Both the position numbers and the translations under genes were made by a program. This document shows positions 16,139 to 24,934 of a stretch of DNA of 64,000 nucleotides, piece after piece. The stretch's first letter is position 1. Every line of letters starts with the position of its first letter. The stretch is from Vibrio maritimus (lineage in GTDB: Bacteria; Pseudomonadota; Gammaproteobacteria; Enterobacterales; Vibrionaceae): assembly GCF_021441885.1 (NCBI RefSeq), contig NZ_CP090438.1, positions 434,001 through 498,000 on the forward strand, written 5' to 3'. The notes beneath the pieces were generated by a model. It did no database searches, was not told the DNA's origin, and saw nothing but the letters and a program-made list of their open reading frames with translations.

Positions 16139-18076
16139 TCAGCCATTCTCTTTTTGGCTCTCTGGCCATGGGTGTCTGTATCGCACATCTTGTCTATCTA
16201 ACAATTGGAGGTGTGGCTTAAGCCGAGACAAGAAGGCGTGGAAGTCTTTTGAGTGATCTTGTGTCCATGCGGTTTCTGCAAGCGCAACCAAGCGCGGAAA
16301 CATCATGTAGTCGAGCCGCTCCGGAGAGGTAACTCTCTCCGTCCAAAGTGCGGCCTGCATGCCCAAAATGCGTTTCTTGATTGGGTCTTGCTCATGAAGT
16401 TGAACAAGTGGTTCGTATTGATAGGCGTTTTCTAGGGTAATAATGTGCGAGCGGTACACGCCCAACTCGCAAACGCTGTAGTCTTGCGCCATATCTAAGT
16501 AGGTGCTTTGCCCTGGTTGAAGGATGACGTCGTAGCCCAGCTTGGCACTATTAATAGCGGCTTCTTCGCTCAGCCATGAATAGACGACCGTGTCTTTGCT
16601 TACCTTGCTACCAAAGTGCGCCTCTTCCCATCCAAGCATGCGCTTGCCCATGGATTTGAGCTTATCTTCGACGTAGCGAAGCAGATGACCTTGCAGGTCT
16701 TTCGGATTGCGATAGCCTTGCTCAGCCATGAGTTCACGACAAGACGGGCTGTTGGTCCAAACCCCGACAGGCACTTGGTCTGCGCCGATATGAACGTAAG
16801 GGGCTGGGAACAGCTGAGCAATCTCTTCAAGCACGGCATCAAGAAATTGGTAGGTGCCAGAGATGCCCGGTGATAACACGTTGTCGGTGTAATTTTGTTC
16901 ACTGCGGTAATGAGACTGATCTTCCGGATCAACTAACAGATCCGGTAGCGCGGTAATCGCGGCGCGACTGTGACCAGGAATGTCGATCTCTGGGATCACT
17001 TGGATGCTGCGATCCTGAGCGTACTGAACAATCTCGCTGATCTCTTGCTGTGAGTAGAACCCACCATAGTAATCTCCGATGCTGTGAAGCTGCGGTTTTA
17101 GCGGGTGAGTCGGGCCACGCCAAGCACCAACGTCAGTCAGCTCTGGATATGCTTTGATTTCAACACGCCAGCCTTCGTCATCAGTAAGGTGCCAATGGAA
17201 GGTATTGATCTTGTAGTGTGCAAGAAGGTTGATAACGCGCTTTATCTCGGTCACAGGCTGAAAGCTGCGTGCACTGTCTAGCATTACACCACGGTAGCGA
17301 AAACGAGGTGCGTCTTGGATGCGGATATGAGGTACGTAGATGGTATGGCGATCATGGTCAAAGTCCATCAACTGAATCAGCGTTGCGCAGCCGTAGGTAA
17401 AGCCTGCGTTGCTGTTGGACTCAATCTCAATCCCTGAACCATCAACAGTCAATTTGTAGGCTTCAGAATCTAATACAGGAGAGTGCCTAAAACGAATGTC
17501 TTGCTGCCCAATCGATTTATGGCTTAGTCCGAATAGACGCTCCACCTCTTCACTTAGCCAGTTGGCGACACATTGCATGGATTGATCTTCGACGCAAATC
17601 TGACTGTAACGCGTCAGTTCAAACACGCCTTCCCCAAACTCCATGTATTGAGGATGTGGGATAAGAGCGTGGCGTCCTGCGCCTACCTCTGGCAGCGATA
17701 CTCGGCGGTCGTCAACCGCCCCGAGTACAATCGGTGAAACTGCAACAGGAAGCTGGGTTTGCGCATCGGTGTCGAGATAGGCGTCGTTAATGCCATCACT
17801 CAGTAAGTTGAATGCGGACGTCGCGGTGCAAAATTCGACATAGATATGGTTATTGGCATACAGCGGCGTCTCGTTGACGTTTAGGGTGCAGAAGGTGCCG
17901 ACTTGCGTGAGTTCGCCTTGTGATAAGCTGCCTGGAATCACAAAGCATTCAAAAGCAAAATTAAGCTTCCAATTGGCGTGACTCTTCTCAGACAGGTTAT
18001 GCAAGGTTAACCCGAAGCGACAGCCTTTCGCTAGATGTTCAACAATGGCTAAGTCGACACGAAAATCCATACTCAT
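16139..18076 (-). CDS. GH20 beta-N-acetylhexosaminidase with Gln at the expected acid/base position
   Basis: A 645-aa cytoplasmic GH20-family protein (no signal peptide). It has an N-terminal chitobiase-like domain, the small GH20b domain (about 130-255) and a TIM barrel (about 258-600). Barrel landmarks are FRYRGVMLDSAR, HWHLTDDEGWR and PEIDIPGHSRA. GH20 enzymes use an Asp-Glu pair in H-x-G-x-D-E. Here the segment is HIGADQVP: Asp433 is kept but residue 434 is Gln (codon CAA at 16775-16777). The acetamido-orienting Asp is therefore present and the proton donor is missing. Either activity is strongly reduced, or the protein has another role, or the base is a variant or error. Normal role: release of GlcNAc from chitooligosaccharides. 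It starts 3 nt after the kinase stop. Orthologue: VC0613. Confidence 0.88.
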   Translation of the reverse strand: MSMDFRVDLAIVEHLAKGCRFGLTLHNLSEKSHANWKLNFAFECFVIPGSLSQGELTQVGTFCTLNVNETPLYANNHIYVEFCTATSAFNLLSDGINDAYLDTDAQTQLPVAVSPIVLGAVDDRRVSLPEVGAGRHALIPHPQYMEFGEGVFELTRYSQICVEDQSMQCVANWLSEEVERLFGLSHKSIGQQDIRFRHSPVLDSEAYKLTVDGSGIEIESNSNAGFTYGCATLIQLMDFDHDRHTIYVPHIRIQDAPRFRYRGVMLDSARSFQPVTEIKRVINLLAHYKINTFHWHLTDDEGWRVEIKAYPELTDVGAWRGPTHPLKPQLHSIGDYYGGFYSQQEISEIVQYAQDRSIQVIPEIDIPGHSRAAITALPDLLVDPEDQSHYRSEQNYTDNVLSPGISGTYQFLDAVLEEIAQLFPAPYVHIGADQVPVGVWTNSPSCRELMAEQGYRNPKDLQGHLLRYVEDKLKSMGKRMLGWEEAHFGSKVSKDTVVYSWLSEEAAINSAKLGYDVILQPGQSTYLDMAQDYSVCELGVYRSHIITLENAYQYEPLVQLHEQDPIKKRILGMQAALWTERVTSPERLDYMMFPRLVALAETAWTQDHSKDFHAFLSRLKPHLQLLDRQDVRYRHPWPESQKENG

Positions 18077-18079
18077 CCC

Positions 18080-18958
18080 TTACTCGTAAAGGTTGTGTTG
18101 CTTGTTACCTGCCATCATCAGTGCGCCATCCATCGCATCCCCTTTAGGGGTGACAATCCAGCGCTGAGCAGCAGGAGATAACCAGTCAAAGATACGTTCG
18201 GCGATACTGCCCATCAGGCATATTTTGTCCGCCCCTTTGTTGTTGAGCGCGCACAAAAACATCTCAATGTCGTTGGCGGTTTCCAGCAGAAGCGATTTTG
18301 CCAGTCCATCGTTGAGGTAGGCATACTCAAAAATCACCGGAGAGAACTGACCGTAATCACGTGGTAACGCTGTTTTTGACCACTCTACGATGGCGTCGAT
18401 ATCCTGATTGAAATGGTCCATAACGACATCGGCGAGGGGAGAGTGGGGCTTGATGCCATCTTGGATAAGCAGGACTTGCTGGATCAACCTAAGTCCCATC
18501 ACAGCGCCGCCTCCCTGATCTGAAATCGGGAACTCTCGACCGCCTACCACATACTGATTTGTCCCTTTGATCAGAAGACCAACGGAGCCCGTACCGGCAA
18601 TCATGATGGCACCATCTTCACCTTGATGGGCGCCAAGACAGGCACCGTAGCCATCGGTGTTAAGTGTTAGGCTCGCAAATGGGTGTGGTGTTGCCACAAA
18701 CGCTTGATAGCTGCTTTTGTGCTCGGCACCCGCGAGCGCGCAGCCAACATCCATCTGGGCAAAATCGGTTGAGTCAAGACCTGCTGATTGGGCAGCGGAC
18801 TCAATCGCCTCAATAATCGACGTTAAAGCAAGTTCGGCGCCCAACATAATGTTTGCGCTGCCGCTTTTCGCCTCACCAATGACTTGCTGCTGTTCATTGA
18901 TGATTCTGGCGCGACACGATGTACCACCGCCATCAATTCCTACTCTGTACCTAGCCAT
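18080..18958 (-). CDS. N-acetylglucosamine kinase (BadF/BadG/BcrA ATPase family)
   Basis: A 292-aa ASKHA-fold kinase. Phosphate loop GIDGGGTSCRARI is at the N-terminus, MIAGTGSVG forms the second loop, and GGREFPISDQGGGAVMG the substrate/adenosine region. It matches the GlcNAc-specific kinase of the Vibrio chitin operon (VC0614), which converts the GlcNAc released by the phosphorylase or hexosaminidase to GlcNAc-6-phosphate. It lies 9 nt after the GH9 gene and 3 nt before the GH20 gene, so it is tightly coupled within the operon. Confidence 0.9.
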   Translation of the reverse strand: MARYRVGIDGGGTSCRARIINEQQQVIGEAKSGSANIMLGAELALTSIIEAIESAAQSAGLDSTDFAQMDVGCALAGAEHKSSYQAFVATPHPFASLTLNTDGYGACLGAHQGEDGAIMIAGTGSVGLLIKGTNQYVVGGREFPISDQGGGAVMGLRLIQQVLLIQDGIKPHSPLADVVMDHFNQDIDAIVEWSKTALPRDYGQFSPVIFEYAYLNDGLAKSLLLETANDIEMFLCALNNKGADKICLMGSIAERIFDWLSPAAQRWIVTPKGDAMDGALMMAGNKQHNLYE

Positions 18959-18967
18959 ATTTAACCC

Positions 18968-20689
18968 TTAGTTTTTATAGTGTTGCTGCCACAGTGCCAA
19001 AGCGAGAAGTAGCCAACCTGCATGGGGGATCCACTGCTCACCCCAGCGCCAATTTTGTAGCATGTCGTCTTTATGAACTGGTGGGTTAAAGGCAATATCA
19101 GCCTCATCTTCAAAGCCTGCGGTGATACCGTTGCACACCCCTCCGAGAGCATTGAAGAAACCAAGCTTCGGTAGGTAGTCGGGGTTGTTGTGGCCATGAC
19201 CATCGAGCATGCACATATCATAGGGATTGGCACCGAGCACCCAGCTAATACAGTCATCGGCGTAGTGCGATAACTGAGCTTTCAAAGCGGAGTCTTCTAG
19301 GTGCGGTTGAGCCAAAAAAGCCATTGAGGCAAGTGAAGCCAAGCGAGCATTTTCGCCTTGCCACCAGTAACCAGACTCGTTTTGATGAGGGATAAAGAAC
19401 GCGTCATGTTTGACCCCATCGACGGCTTTTACGTACTGCCTTGGGTAGCCAAAAGGGTTGTAAACCTGACGAGTAATGTTGATTTCAAATTGGCAGGCTT
19501 TATTGAGCGTTTCTCGCGCTGCTTTGACTCGCTCTGCTTCGGTTTCTATTGCTAGATACTCAGTCAGTGCGATGTTAGGCAGCCCAGCCTCTGCAGCATG
19601 GAAGTAAGGTCGACTGCCATCGTCATTTGCAGACCAGTAAAAAGCATGATGCTGGTCGCTCTGTGCTCTTTTGGCTAATGCATCAAACCAGCTTCTTGCT
19701 TCCGTTAGGAACTGTGGTTCCGAGGTGGCTTGATACAGAGCCACTGACGCTACAAGTGCGCAATATTCGTCAATGATGTTCGGTGTACGATCATCAAGGT
19801 ATTGTTCGTTGTGCTCTTTGAGGTGCCAATAGCCTGCTTTTGCTGCTTCTAAATAAGTGGCAGCGTTATCCTTTGAAAGTGAGCTCACCTGGCTGCTTTT
19901 CGCAAGTGCTGCGATGGTCATGCCGCCGCCTTGACGAAACCCAGCCTCATGGTTGGTTTTCTTATGACCGAGTTGAGTCTCGTAAGCGCAGATCTCTCGC
20001 TGCGTGGGATCTTTACTCCATTTGTCAAAAACCGTCATATAGAAATAGCCACTGTGATGCTGCATGCGCGAAAGGAACTCGGCACCGTAAAGCGCTTCTT
20101 CTAGAAGCCGGGTAGCAACAAAGTTTGGGCTCTCGATGCGCTCACACACTATGTCGTGTGCCTTGAGCATATTCCAAACCACCATAGGGGTTTGTTGAGG
20201 ATTCAAATAGTTGGCATAGGACAGGTGGCTAAGGTACTTGCTGACATCACCAGATGCGTCATACCAGCCACCATGGACATCCACCGAATCTTGGCTGCCT
20301 ACAATCGAAGCTTGCTTGTCGGCGGCATCAAACTCCCCACCGCATCGCTGAGATTTGAAGTAGTGGATAATGTCTGAGAAGCAGCGGTTATAGAGCTGAT
20401 TTTCGGCGATTTCAAAAGATTGAGAGCGTACTGTCTGATAGCGCAGGTAGTAGTGACCTTGCTCTGTCCATTGACTGAAATCGAGAGTGAAGAAAACACC
20501 TTGATGCCAATTATCCACGTTAGCGCCACCAATAGGGCTCAGTTCGAGCACGATTTCGTCATTGTGGGCATCCACTAAAAAAGCACTAGCGAGTTCATGC
20601 TGTGACTGTTGAGCCATTAACACGGCGCGCTTCTCACTGTTTATGTGGTAGCCAATGTGGTTAGTGAGTAATTGCATGTTTTCTTCCAT
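18968..20689 (-). CDS. GH9-family exo-beta-glucosaminidase-like hydrolase
   Basis: A 573-aa protein with an N-terminal Ig-like cellulase domain (about 5-95, starting LLTNHIGYH) and a GH9 (alpha/alpha)6 barrel. The GH9 nucleophile motif is DASGD (144-148), and the C-terminal acid region is RWGEQWIPHAGW. No signal peptide is seen, so it acts in the cytoplasm. It is often labelled endoglucanase. The family member in this operon context (VC0615; the Photobacterium profundum PBPRA0520 enzyme) behaves as an exo-beta-D-glucosaminidase on chitosan oligosaccharides, so I prefer that call. It would handle partly deacetylated imports. An alternative start is Met5 (20677). It lies 42 bp after the ATPase gene. 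Confidence 0.85.
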   Translation of the reverse strand: MEENMQLLTNHIGYHINSEKRAVLMAQQSQHELASAFLVDAHNDEIVLELSPIGGANVDNWHQGVFFTLDFSQWTEQGHYYLRYQTVRSQSFEIAENQLYNRCFSDIIHYFKSQRCGGEFDAADKQASIVGSQDSVDVHGGWYDASGDVSKYLSHLSYANYLNPQQTPMVVWNMLKAHDIVCERIESPNFVATRLLEEALYGAEFLSRMQHHSGYFYMTVFDKWSKDPTQREICAYETQLGHKKTNHEAGFRQGGGMTIAALAKSSQVSSLSKDNAATYLEAAKAGYWHLKEHNEQYLDDRTPNIIDEYCALVASVALYQATSEPQFLTEARSWFDALAKRAQSDQHHAFYWSANDDGSRPYFHAAEAGLPNIALTEYLAIETEAERVKAARETLNKACQFEINITRQVYNPFGYPRQYVKAVDGVKHDAFFIPHQNESGYWWQGENARLASLASMAFLAQPHLEDSALKAQLSHYADDCISWVLGANPYDMCMLDGHGHNNPDYLPKLGFFNALGGVCNGITAGFEDEADIAFNPPVHKDDMLQNWRWGEQWIPHAGWLLLALALWQQHYKN

Positions 20690-20731
20690 AACTTATCCCT
20701 ACAGCTAGGCTCCCGAGAAGGGAGCCGGGTA

Positions 20732-21724
20732 TTAGTTCTCGTATAAGTAGCAACGTACGAAGTGGTTGTCTGATAGCTTGGTAACGCTAGGTAAGGCTTC
20801 ACGGCACTTAGTGGTGGCGTGCTTGCAGCGTCCTGCAAATGGGCAGCCTACTGATGCTGGTGTCCACAATGGGATTTCACCTTTGTTTCCTTCCAGTTTC
20901 TCGTGGATGGACTTGGATGGATCGGGGACGGCAGATACCAGCAGCTGGGTATAGGGATGCTGAGGGTTAGCAATGACCTCGTCAGTGTCGCCCCATTCGA
21001 CCATGTGACCGACATACATCACGGAGATGTCTTCGGCGATGTAGCGTGCCGTTGCAATGTCGTGAGTGATGTAAAGTAGCGACATCTGCCTCTCGAACTT
21101 CATCTCTTCCATCAGGTTGAGAACGCCTGCTCGAATCGATACATCCAGCATGGATGTCGGTTCGTCTGCGAGCACGACCTCTGCACCTACGGCAATGTTT
21201 CGAGCAAGGTTGACACGCTGTCTCTGACCACCAGAAAGTTGATGCGGATATTTCGCCGCTGTCTCTTTTGGTGGGATCAACCCAACTTGTTCTAGTAGGT
21301 CGTAAACACGCTCTTCCAACTCTTTCTTGTTGCCCTTGCTGACCTTGTTATGTATCAGCAGAGGACGGGCAATGTGGTGGAAAATAGTGTGCGTTGGGTT
21401 AAGTGAACCAAACGGGTCTTGCCATACCATTTGTACGCCTTCGCGATACTGCATCAGGTCACGACGCGAGGTGATATCTTGAATGTCACGACCACGGTAT
21501 TTGATCTCACCGCCACTTGGCGCATACATCTTGGCTATCATCTTAGCCGTGGTGGATTTGCCCGAGCCGGACTCACCTACGACTGATAATCCACGGCTCT
21601 TGTACATCTTGAATGAGACATCGTTAATCGCACGCATCATTGGCTGAGATAGCGCATTACTATTGATGGGAAAGTCTTTAACGACGTTGTTGCCTTCTAT
21701 AAGTAGTTCACCATAGTTGCTCAT
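20732..21724 (-). CDS. Chitooligosaccharide ABC importer, ATP-binding protein 2
   Basis: A 330-aa ABC ATPase of the oligopeptide/dipeptide (DppF/OppF) type. Walker A is GESGSGKSTTAKM, the signature LSGGQRQRVNLA, and Walker B VVLADEPTSMLD. The C-terminus has an oligopeptide-type Cys-rich segment (VGCPFAGRCKHATTKC) that may hold an Fe-S cluster or metal. It pairs with the ATPase encoded just upstream to form the heterodimeric motor of the (GlcNAc)2 importer. Orthologue: VC0616. The Opp/Dpp family is used here for sugars, as in the known Vibrio chitin system. Confidence 0.9.
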   Translation of the reverse strand: MSNYGELLIEGNNVVKDFPINSNALSQPMMRAINDVSFKMYKSRGLSVVGESGSGKSTTAKMIAKMYAPSGGEIKYRGRDIQDITSRRDLMQYREGVQMVWQDPFGSLNPTHTIFHHIARPLLIHNKVSKGNKKELEERVYDLLEQVGLIPPKETAAKYPHQLSGGQRQRVNLARNIAVGAEVVLADEPTSMLDVSIRAGVLNLMEEMKFERQMSLLYITHDIATARYIAEDISVMYVGHMVEWGDTDEVIANPQHPYTQLLVSAVPDPSKSIHEKLEGNKGEIPLWTPASVGCPFAGRCKHATTKCREALPSVTKLSDNHFVRCYLYEN

Positions 21725-21774
21725 AATTGTTCTCCAGAAATCCTTGTTAATACTTACTTCTTCGCTGGTGGTCG

Positions 21775-22764
21775 TTATGACAACTCTGGCGCGACGGCAA
21801 TAGGTTCACCGTACAAATGGCAGTTTGAAAAACGGCTGTGCTCGATTTGACGCAGCTTAGTGGGTACGCGAGTACAAGCTTCATGTACTCGGTCACAACG
21901 AGCTTGGAATCGGCAGCCTTGAGGCACCTCTAAAAGGTTTAAAGGATTTCCAGGAATACCAGTCAGCTTGGTCTTAGGGCCCGTCAACGGCGGGAACGAA
22001 CTACCCAGCCCTTTGGTGTAAGGGTGGTAAGGCGATTCAAGGATCTGTTTCGACGGTGCAACCTCAATAAGCTCTCCTGAATACATGATCCCAATTCGAT
22101 CAGAAAACTCGACCATAAGTGAGATATCATGGGTGATGAACAAAATAGAAAAGCCAAACTCTTCTTTTAGCGCATAGATCTTTTGTAAGATCTCGCGTTG
22201 CACAACTACATCCAATGCTGTAGTCGGCTCATCCATAATGATCATCTTAGGGTTCAGTGCTAGCGCGATAGCGATGACCAGTCTCTGACGCATACCGCCA
22301 GAGAATTGGTGTGGATAATCATTTAAGCGGCTAGGGTGGATATCTACGATTTCCAAAAGCCCTTGAGCACGTTTTACTGCCTGATCACGAGTCATGTTGG
22401 TGTGGCGCATAATGACGTCACAGAACTGCTCTTCCATCGTCAGTACAGGGTTTAGCGCGTTCATCGCACTTTGGAATACCATCGACATTTCGCTCCAGCG
22501 GAATGTCTGCATGCGGTCGTCACTGTACTGAAGAATGTCTTCACCATTGAACAGTACCTGACCGCCACTGATATAAGCAGGTGGTTTATGAAGACGCATA
22601 AGAGAGAAGGCGACTGTTGACTTGCCACAGCCAGACTCGCCAGCTAGACCGAAGACTTCGCCTTTGCCGATATCGAAGCTGACGTTGTTACAAGCACGTA
22701 CGTCACCAGCATCGGTAATGTAGTCAACGCAAAGGTTGCGGATTGAAATTAGTGGTTCTGACAT
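21775..22764 (-). CDS. Chitooligosaccharide ABC importer, ATP-binding protein 1
   Basis: A 329-aa ABC ATPase of the DppD/OppD type. Walker A is GESGCGKSTVAFS, the signature FSGGMRQRLVIA, Walker B MIIMDEPTTALD, and the C-terminal Cys motif GCRFQARCDRVHEAC. The open frame extends to 22785, but the ATG at 22764 fits better. It lies 2 nt after the permease stop, follows a GGAG about 10 nt upstream, and gives the usual N-terminus MSEPLISIRNL. Orthologue: VC0617. Confidence 0.9.
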   Translation of the reverse strand: MSEPLISIRNLCVDYITDAGDVRACNNVSFDIGKGEVFGLAGESGCGKSTVAFSLMRLHKPPAYISGGQVLFNGEDILQYSDDRMQTFRWSEMSMVFQSAMNALNPVLTMEEQFCDVIMRHTNMTRDQAVKRAQGLLEIVDIHPSRLNDYPHQFSGGMRQRLVIAIALALNPKMIIMDEPTTALDVVVQREILQKIYALKEEFGFSILFITHDISLMVEFSDRIGIMYSGELIEVAPSKQILESPYHPYTKGLGSSFPPLTGPKTKLTGIPGNPLNLLEVPQGCRFQARCDRVHEACTRVPTKLRQIEHSRFSNCHLYGEPIAVAPELS

Positions 22765-22766
22765 GA

Positions 22767-23792
22767 TTAACGATCTCCGCTCCATAGTGCATTTTGAGGC
22801 GCGACTTCAACTTCACGCTGCTTTTTGTCTTGTGCTGCGATTTTCTTCCAGCGTTTCATACCTTTGTGTGAACGAAGCTGCGGGTTAGCAATTTCATCTA
22901 CCGCGAAGTTCAACAAGGCTAAACCAGTCACTAGGAATGTCAGTGCTAAACATGGTGCAATCACTTCCCACCACGCGCCGATAAGCATGGCAGATGAGGT
23001 TTGAACGTTGTAAAGCATGATGCCCCAGCTGATCGTGTTTGGATCGCCCATACCTAGGAATGAGATCGTTGCTTCCATCAAGATGGCGTACATAACAGAG
23101 CCGATGAAGCTTGCCCCAACAATGGAGATGAGGTTTGGCAGCAGCTCAACGAAGATAATACGAAGGCGCGATTCGCCCAGAACTTCGGCTGCTTTTACGA
23201 ACTCTTTCTCACGTAGTGATAGGGTTTGTGCTCGAATGACCCTGGCGCCCCACGCCCAGGACATACAGCCGATGACCAAGGCTATGGTTAGCGGACCTGC
23301 CTCGCCGATAAATGCGGCCACCACAAACAGTAATGGGAACGGAGGGATAACCAGCATGATGTTCATGGCTGAGGTCAGTACTTCGTCAACTCGACCACCA
23401 AAGTAGCCTGCAGAGATACCGATAACGGTAGCAAGGAAGCAAACGGTGATACCGGCGCCAAAGCCAACCATTAGTGAAACACGTGCGCCGTAAACAACCT
23501 GTGACCAGATATCACGACCCATACGAGTTGTGCCCATTGGATGATCGGCTTTTTTCGACATCAGGAGCGTTCGGCGATCATCTGCAAGATTTTGTGCCAC
23601 CCAGCCATCAGGATTCGCTTGAGCAAGCTTTACCACGGCACTTGGGTATTCATGAGAGTTACCCGTGCGTTTGTCTGGTGCGTGTTTAGTGATAAGTGGG
23701 GCTGCGACCGCCATAAACACGAACAAACCTATGATTGAAAGTCCAATCCTGGCAGTGGTATTACGCCACACGAGTTGTAAGAAACCTTTCAT
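22767..23792 (-). CDS. Chitooligosaccharide ABC importer, permease 2
   Basis: A 341-aa inner-membrane permease (DppC/OppC type). One N-terminal helix (about 13-35) is followed by a roughly 80-residue periplasmic loop, as in OppC proteins. A five-helix BPD_transp_1 domain follows, with the ATPase-docking EAA loop AAEVLGESRLRIIFVELLPN. It starts 2 nt after the permease 1 stop and ends 2 nt before the ATPase start. Orthologue: VC0618. The C-terminal tail of about 35 charged residues after the last helix is longer than in most OppC proteins. Confidence 0.9.
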   Translation of the reverse strand: MKGFLQLVWRNTTARIGLSIIGLFVFMAVAAPLITKHAPDKRTGNSHEYPSAVVKLAQANPDGWVAQNLADDRRTLLMSKKADHPMGTTRMGRDIWSQVVYGARVSLMVGFGAGITVCFLATVIGISAGYFGGRVDEVLTSAMNIMLVIPPFPLLFVVAAFIGEAGPLTIALVIGCMSWAWGARVIRAQTLSLREKEFVKAAEVLGESRLRIIFVELLPNLISIVGASFIGSVMYAILMEATISFLGMGDPNTISWGIMLYNVQTSSAMLIGAWWEVIAPCLALTFLVTGLALLNFAVDEIANPQLRSHKGMKRWKKIAAQDKKQREVEVAPQNALWSGDR

Positions 23793-23794
23793 GG

Positions 23795-24781
23795 TTATTT
23801 GCCTCCCTTGCGTAGACGAGGATCAAGCACGACATAAAGCATGTCAGCCGCTAAGTTAAAGAAGAGCATAAACAGAGTCATAATAAGCAGCTGTCCTTGC
23901 AGAACCTGGTAGTCACGAGCGTGGATGGCGTTGAGCATCACAGAGCCAAGACCTGGGTAGTTAAAGATGATTTCGACAATCAGCTGACCACCAATCGCAA
24001 CACCAAGAGACATTGAAAGTGCGGTAACACTTGGTAGTAGTGCGTTACGAGCGGCGTAGTTGAACACTACGCGGTTTTCACTCAGCCCCTTACCTTTTGC
24101 CATCGTGATGTAGTCTTCATTGAGAAGGTTGATCATGTTGTTACGCATATTGACTAGGAAGCCACCGATCTGAATAACCGTCGCACAGAATAGAGGCAAG
24201 ACCGCGTGGTAGAGCACATCTTTGATGAATGCCCAGCTGGTCCAGTCTGGCAGGGTACCAGCAGTGTAGGCGTAACCTGTAGGGAACCATTTCAGACCGA
24301 TAGCGAAGATGAACATGGCCATCATAGCGATAACCACCTGAGGCATTGCCTGAATGATAAGCATGCCCGGAGTGACAAAGGTGTCGAACTTAGAACCTCG
24401 TTTCCATGCGGCGAAAATGCCCAGTACCGAGCCGATTGAGAACGAAAGAATAACCGCGCTGCCTGCCAGAAACAGTGACCAACCGAAAGCACTACCTAAT
24501 AGTGTATTGACCGATAGCGGGAAGAATTGAATCGAGGTACCTAGCTCCCAGCTCAGAATGTTTTTCATGTAATGTAGGTATTGAACGAAGTAGTTACCGT
24601 CCACAAAACCCAGTAGCTCTTTCATCGCAGCAATACGCTCTGGAGTTACCTGAACCGTCGCGTTGGCGAACATCATGGTGACTGGATCGCCTGGCATTGC
24701 TCGAGGAATAATAAAGTTGATGGTGGCTGCAACCAGAAGTGCCACCATATAAAAGGACAAACGTCTTAAAAAATAACCCAT
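23795..24781 (-). CDS. Chitooligosaccharide ABC importer, permease 1
   Basis: A 328-aa inner-membrane permease (DppB/OppB type). The N-terminus is MGYFLRRLSFYMVALLVAAT, and the family motif FIIPRAMPGDPV follows the first helix. The EAA loop is MAKGKGLSENRVVFNYAARN. About six helices are seen. It forms the channel with permease 2. It lies 153 bp downstream of the binding-protein gene; the gap holds a perfect hairpin that should reduce read-through. Orthologue: VC0619. Confidence 0.9.
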   Translation of the reverse strand: MGYFLRRLSFYMVALLVAATINFIIPRAMPGDPVTMMFANATVQVTPERIAAMKELLGFVDGNYFVQYLHYMKNILSWELGTSIQFFPLSVNTLLGSAFGWSLFLAGSAVILSFSIGSVLGIFAAWKRGSKFDTFVTPGMLIIQAMPQVVIAMMAMFIFAIGLKWFPTGYAYTAGTLPDWTSWAFIKDVLYHAVLPLFCATVIQIGGFLVNMRNNMINLLNEDYITMAKGKGLSENRVVFNYAARNALLPSVTALSMSLGVAIGGQLIVEIIFNYPGLGSVMLNAIHARDYQVLQGQLLIMTLFMLFFNLAADMLYVVLDPRLRKGGK

Positions 24782-24897
24782 AACTCACACCTTAATTACC
24801 CAGCTTTTCCTTGCTGCTGGTAGCCTCATCTCAAATTTTGAAACGAGTAAGCCCCTGACGACGAGCGCCACACATCAACACTGATATTGAGGGGAAG

Positions 24898-24921
24898 AAA
24901 GCGGTACGGACGTACCGCTTT
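24898..24921 (-). terminator. Intercistronic hairpin between binding-protein and permease genes
   Basis: AAAGCGGTACG and CGTACCGCTTT form a perfect 11-bp stem with a 2-nt loop, 13 nt after the binding-protein stop. On the minus strand it is followed by CTTCCCC, not a full T-run. It probably acts as a partial terminator or 3' stabiliser, giving excess binding protein. Confidence 0.75.
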
Positions 24922-24934
24922 AGTTTGTGTTTAC

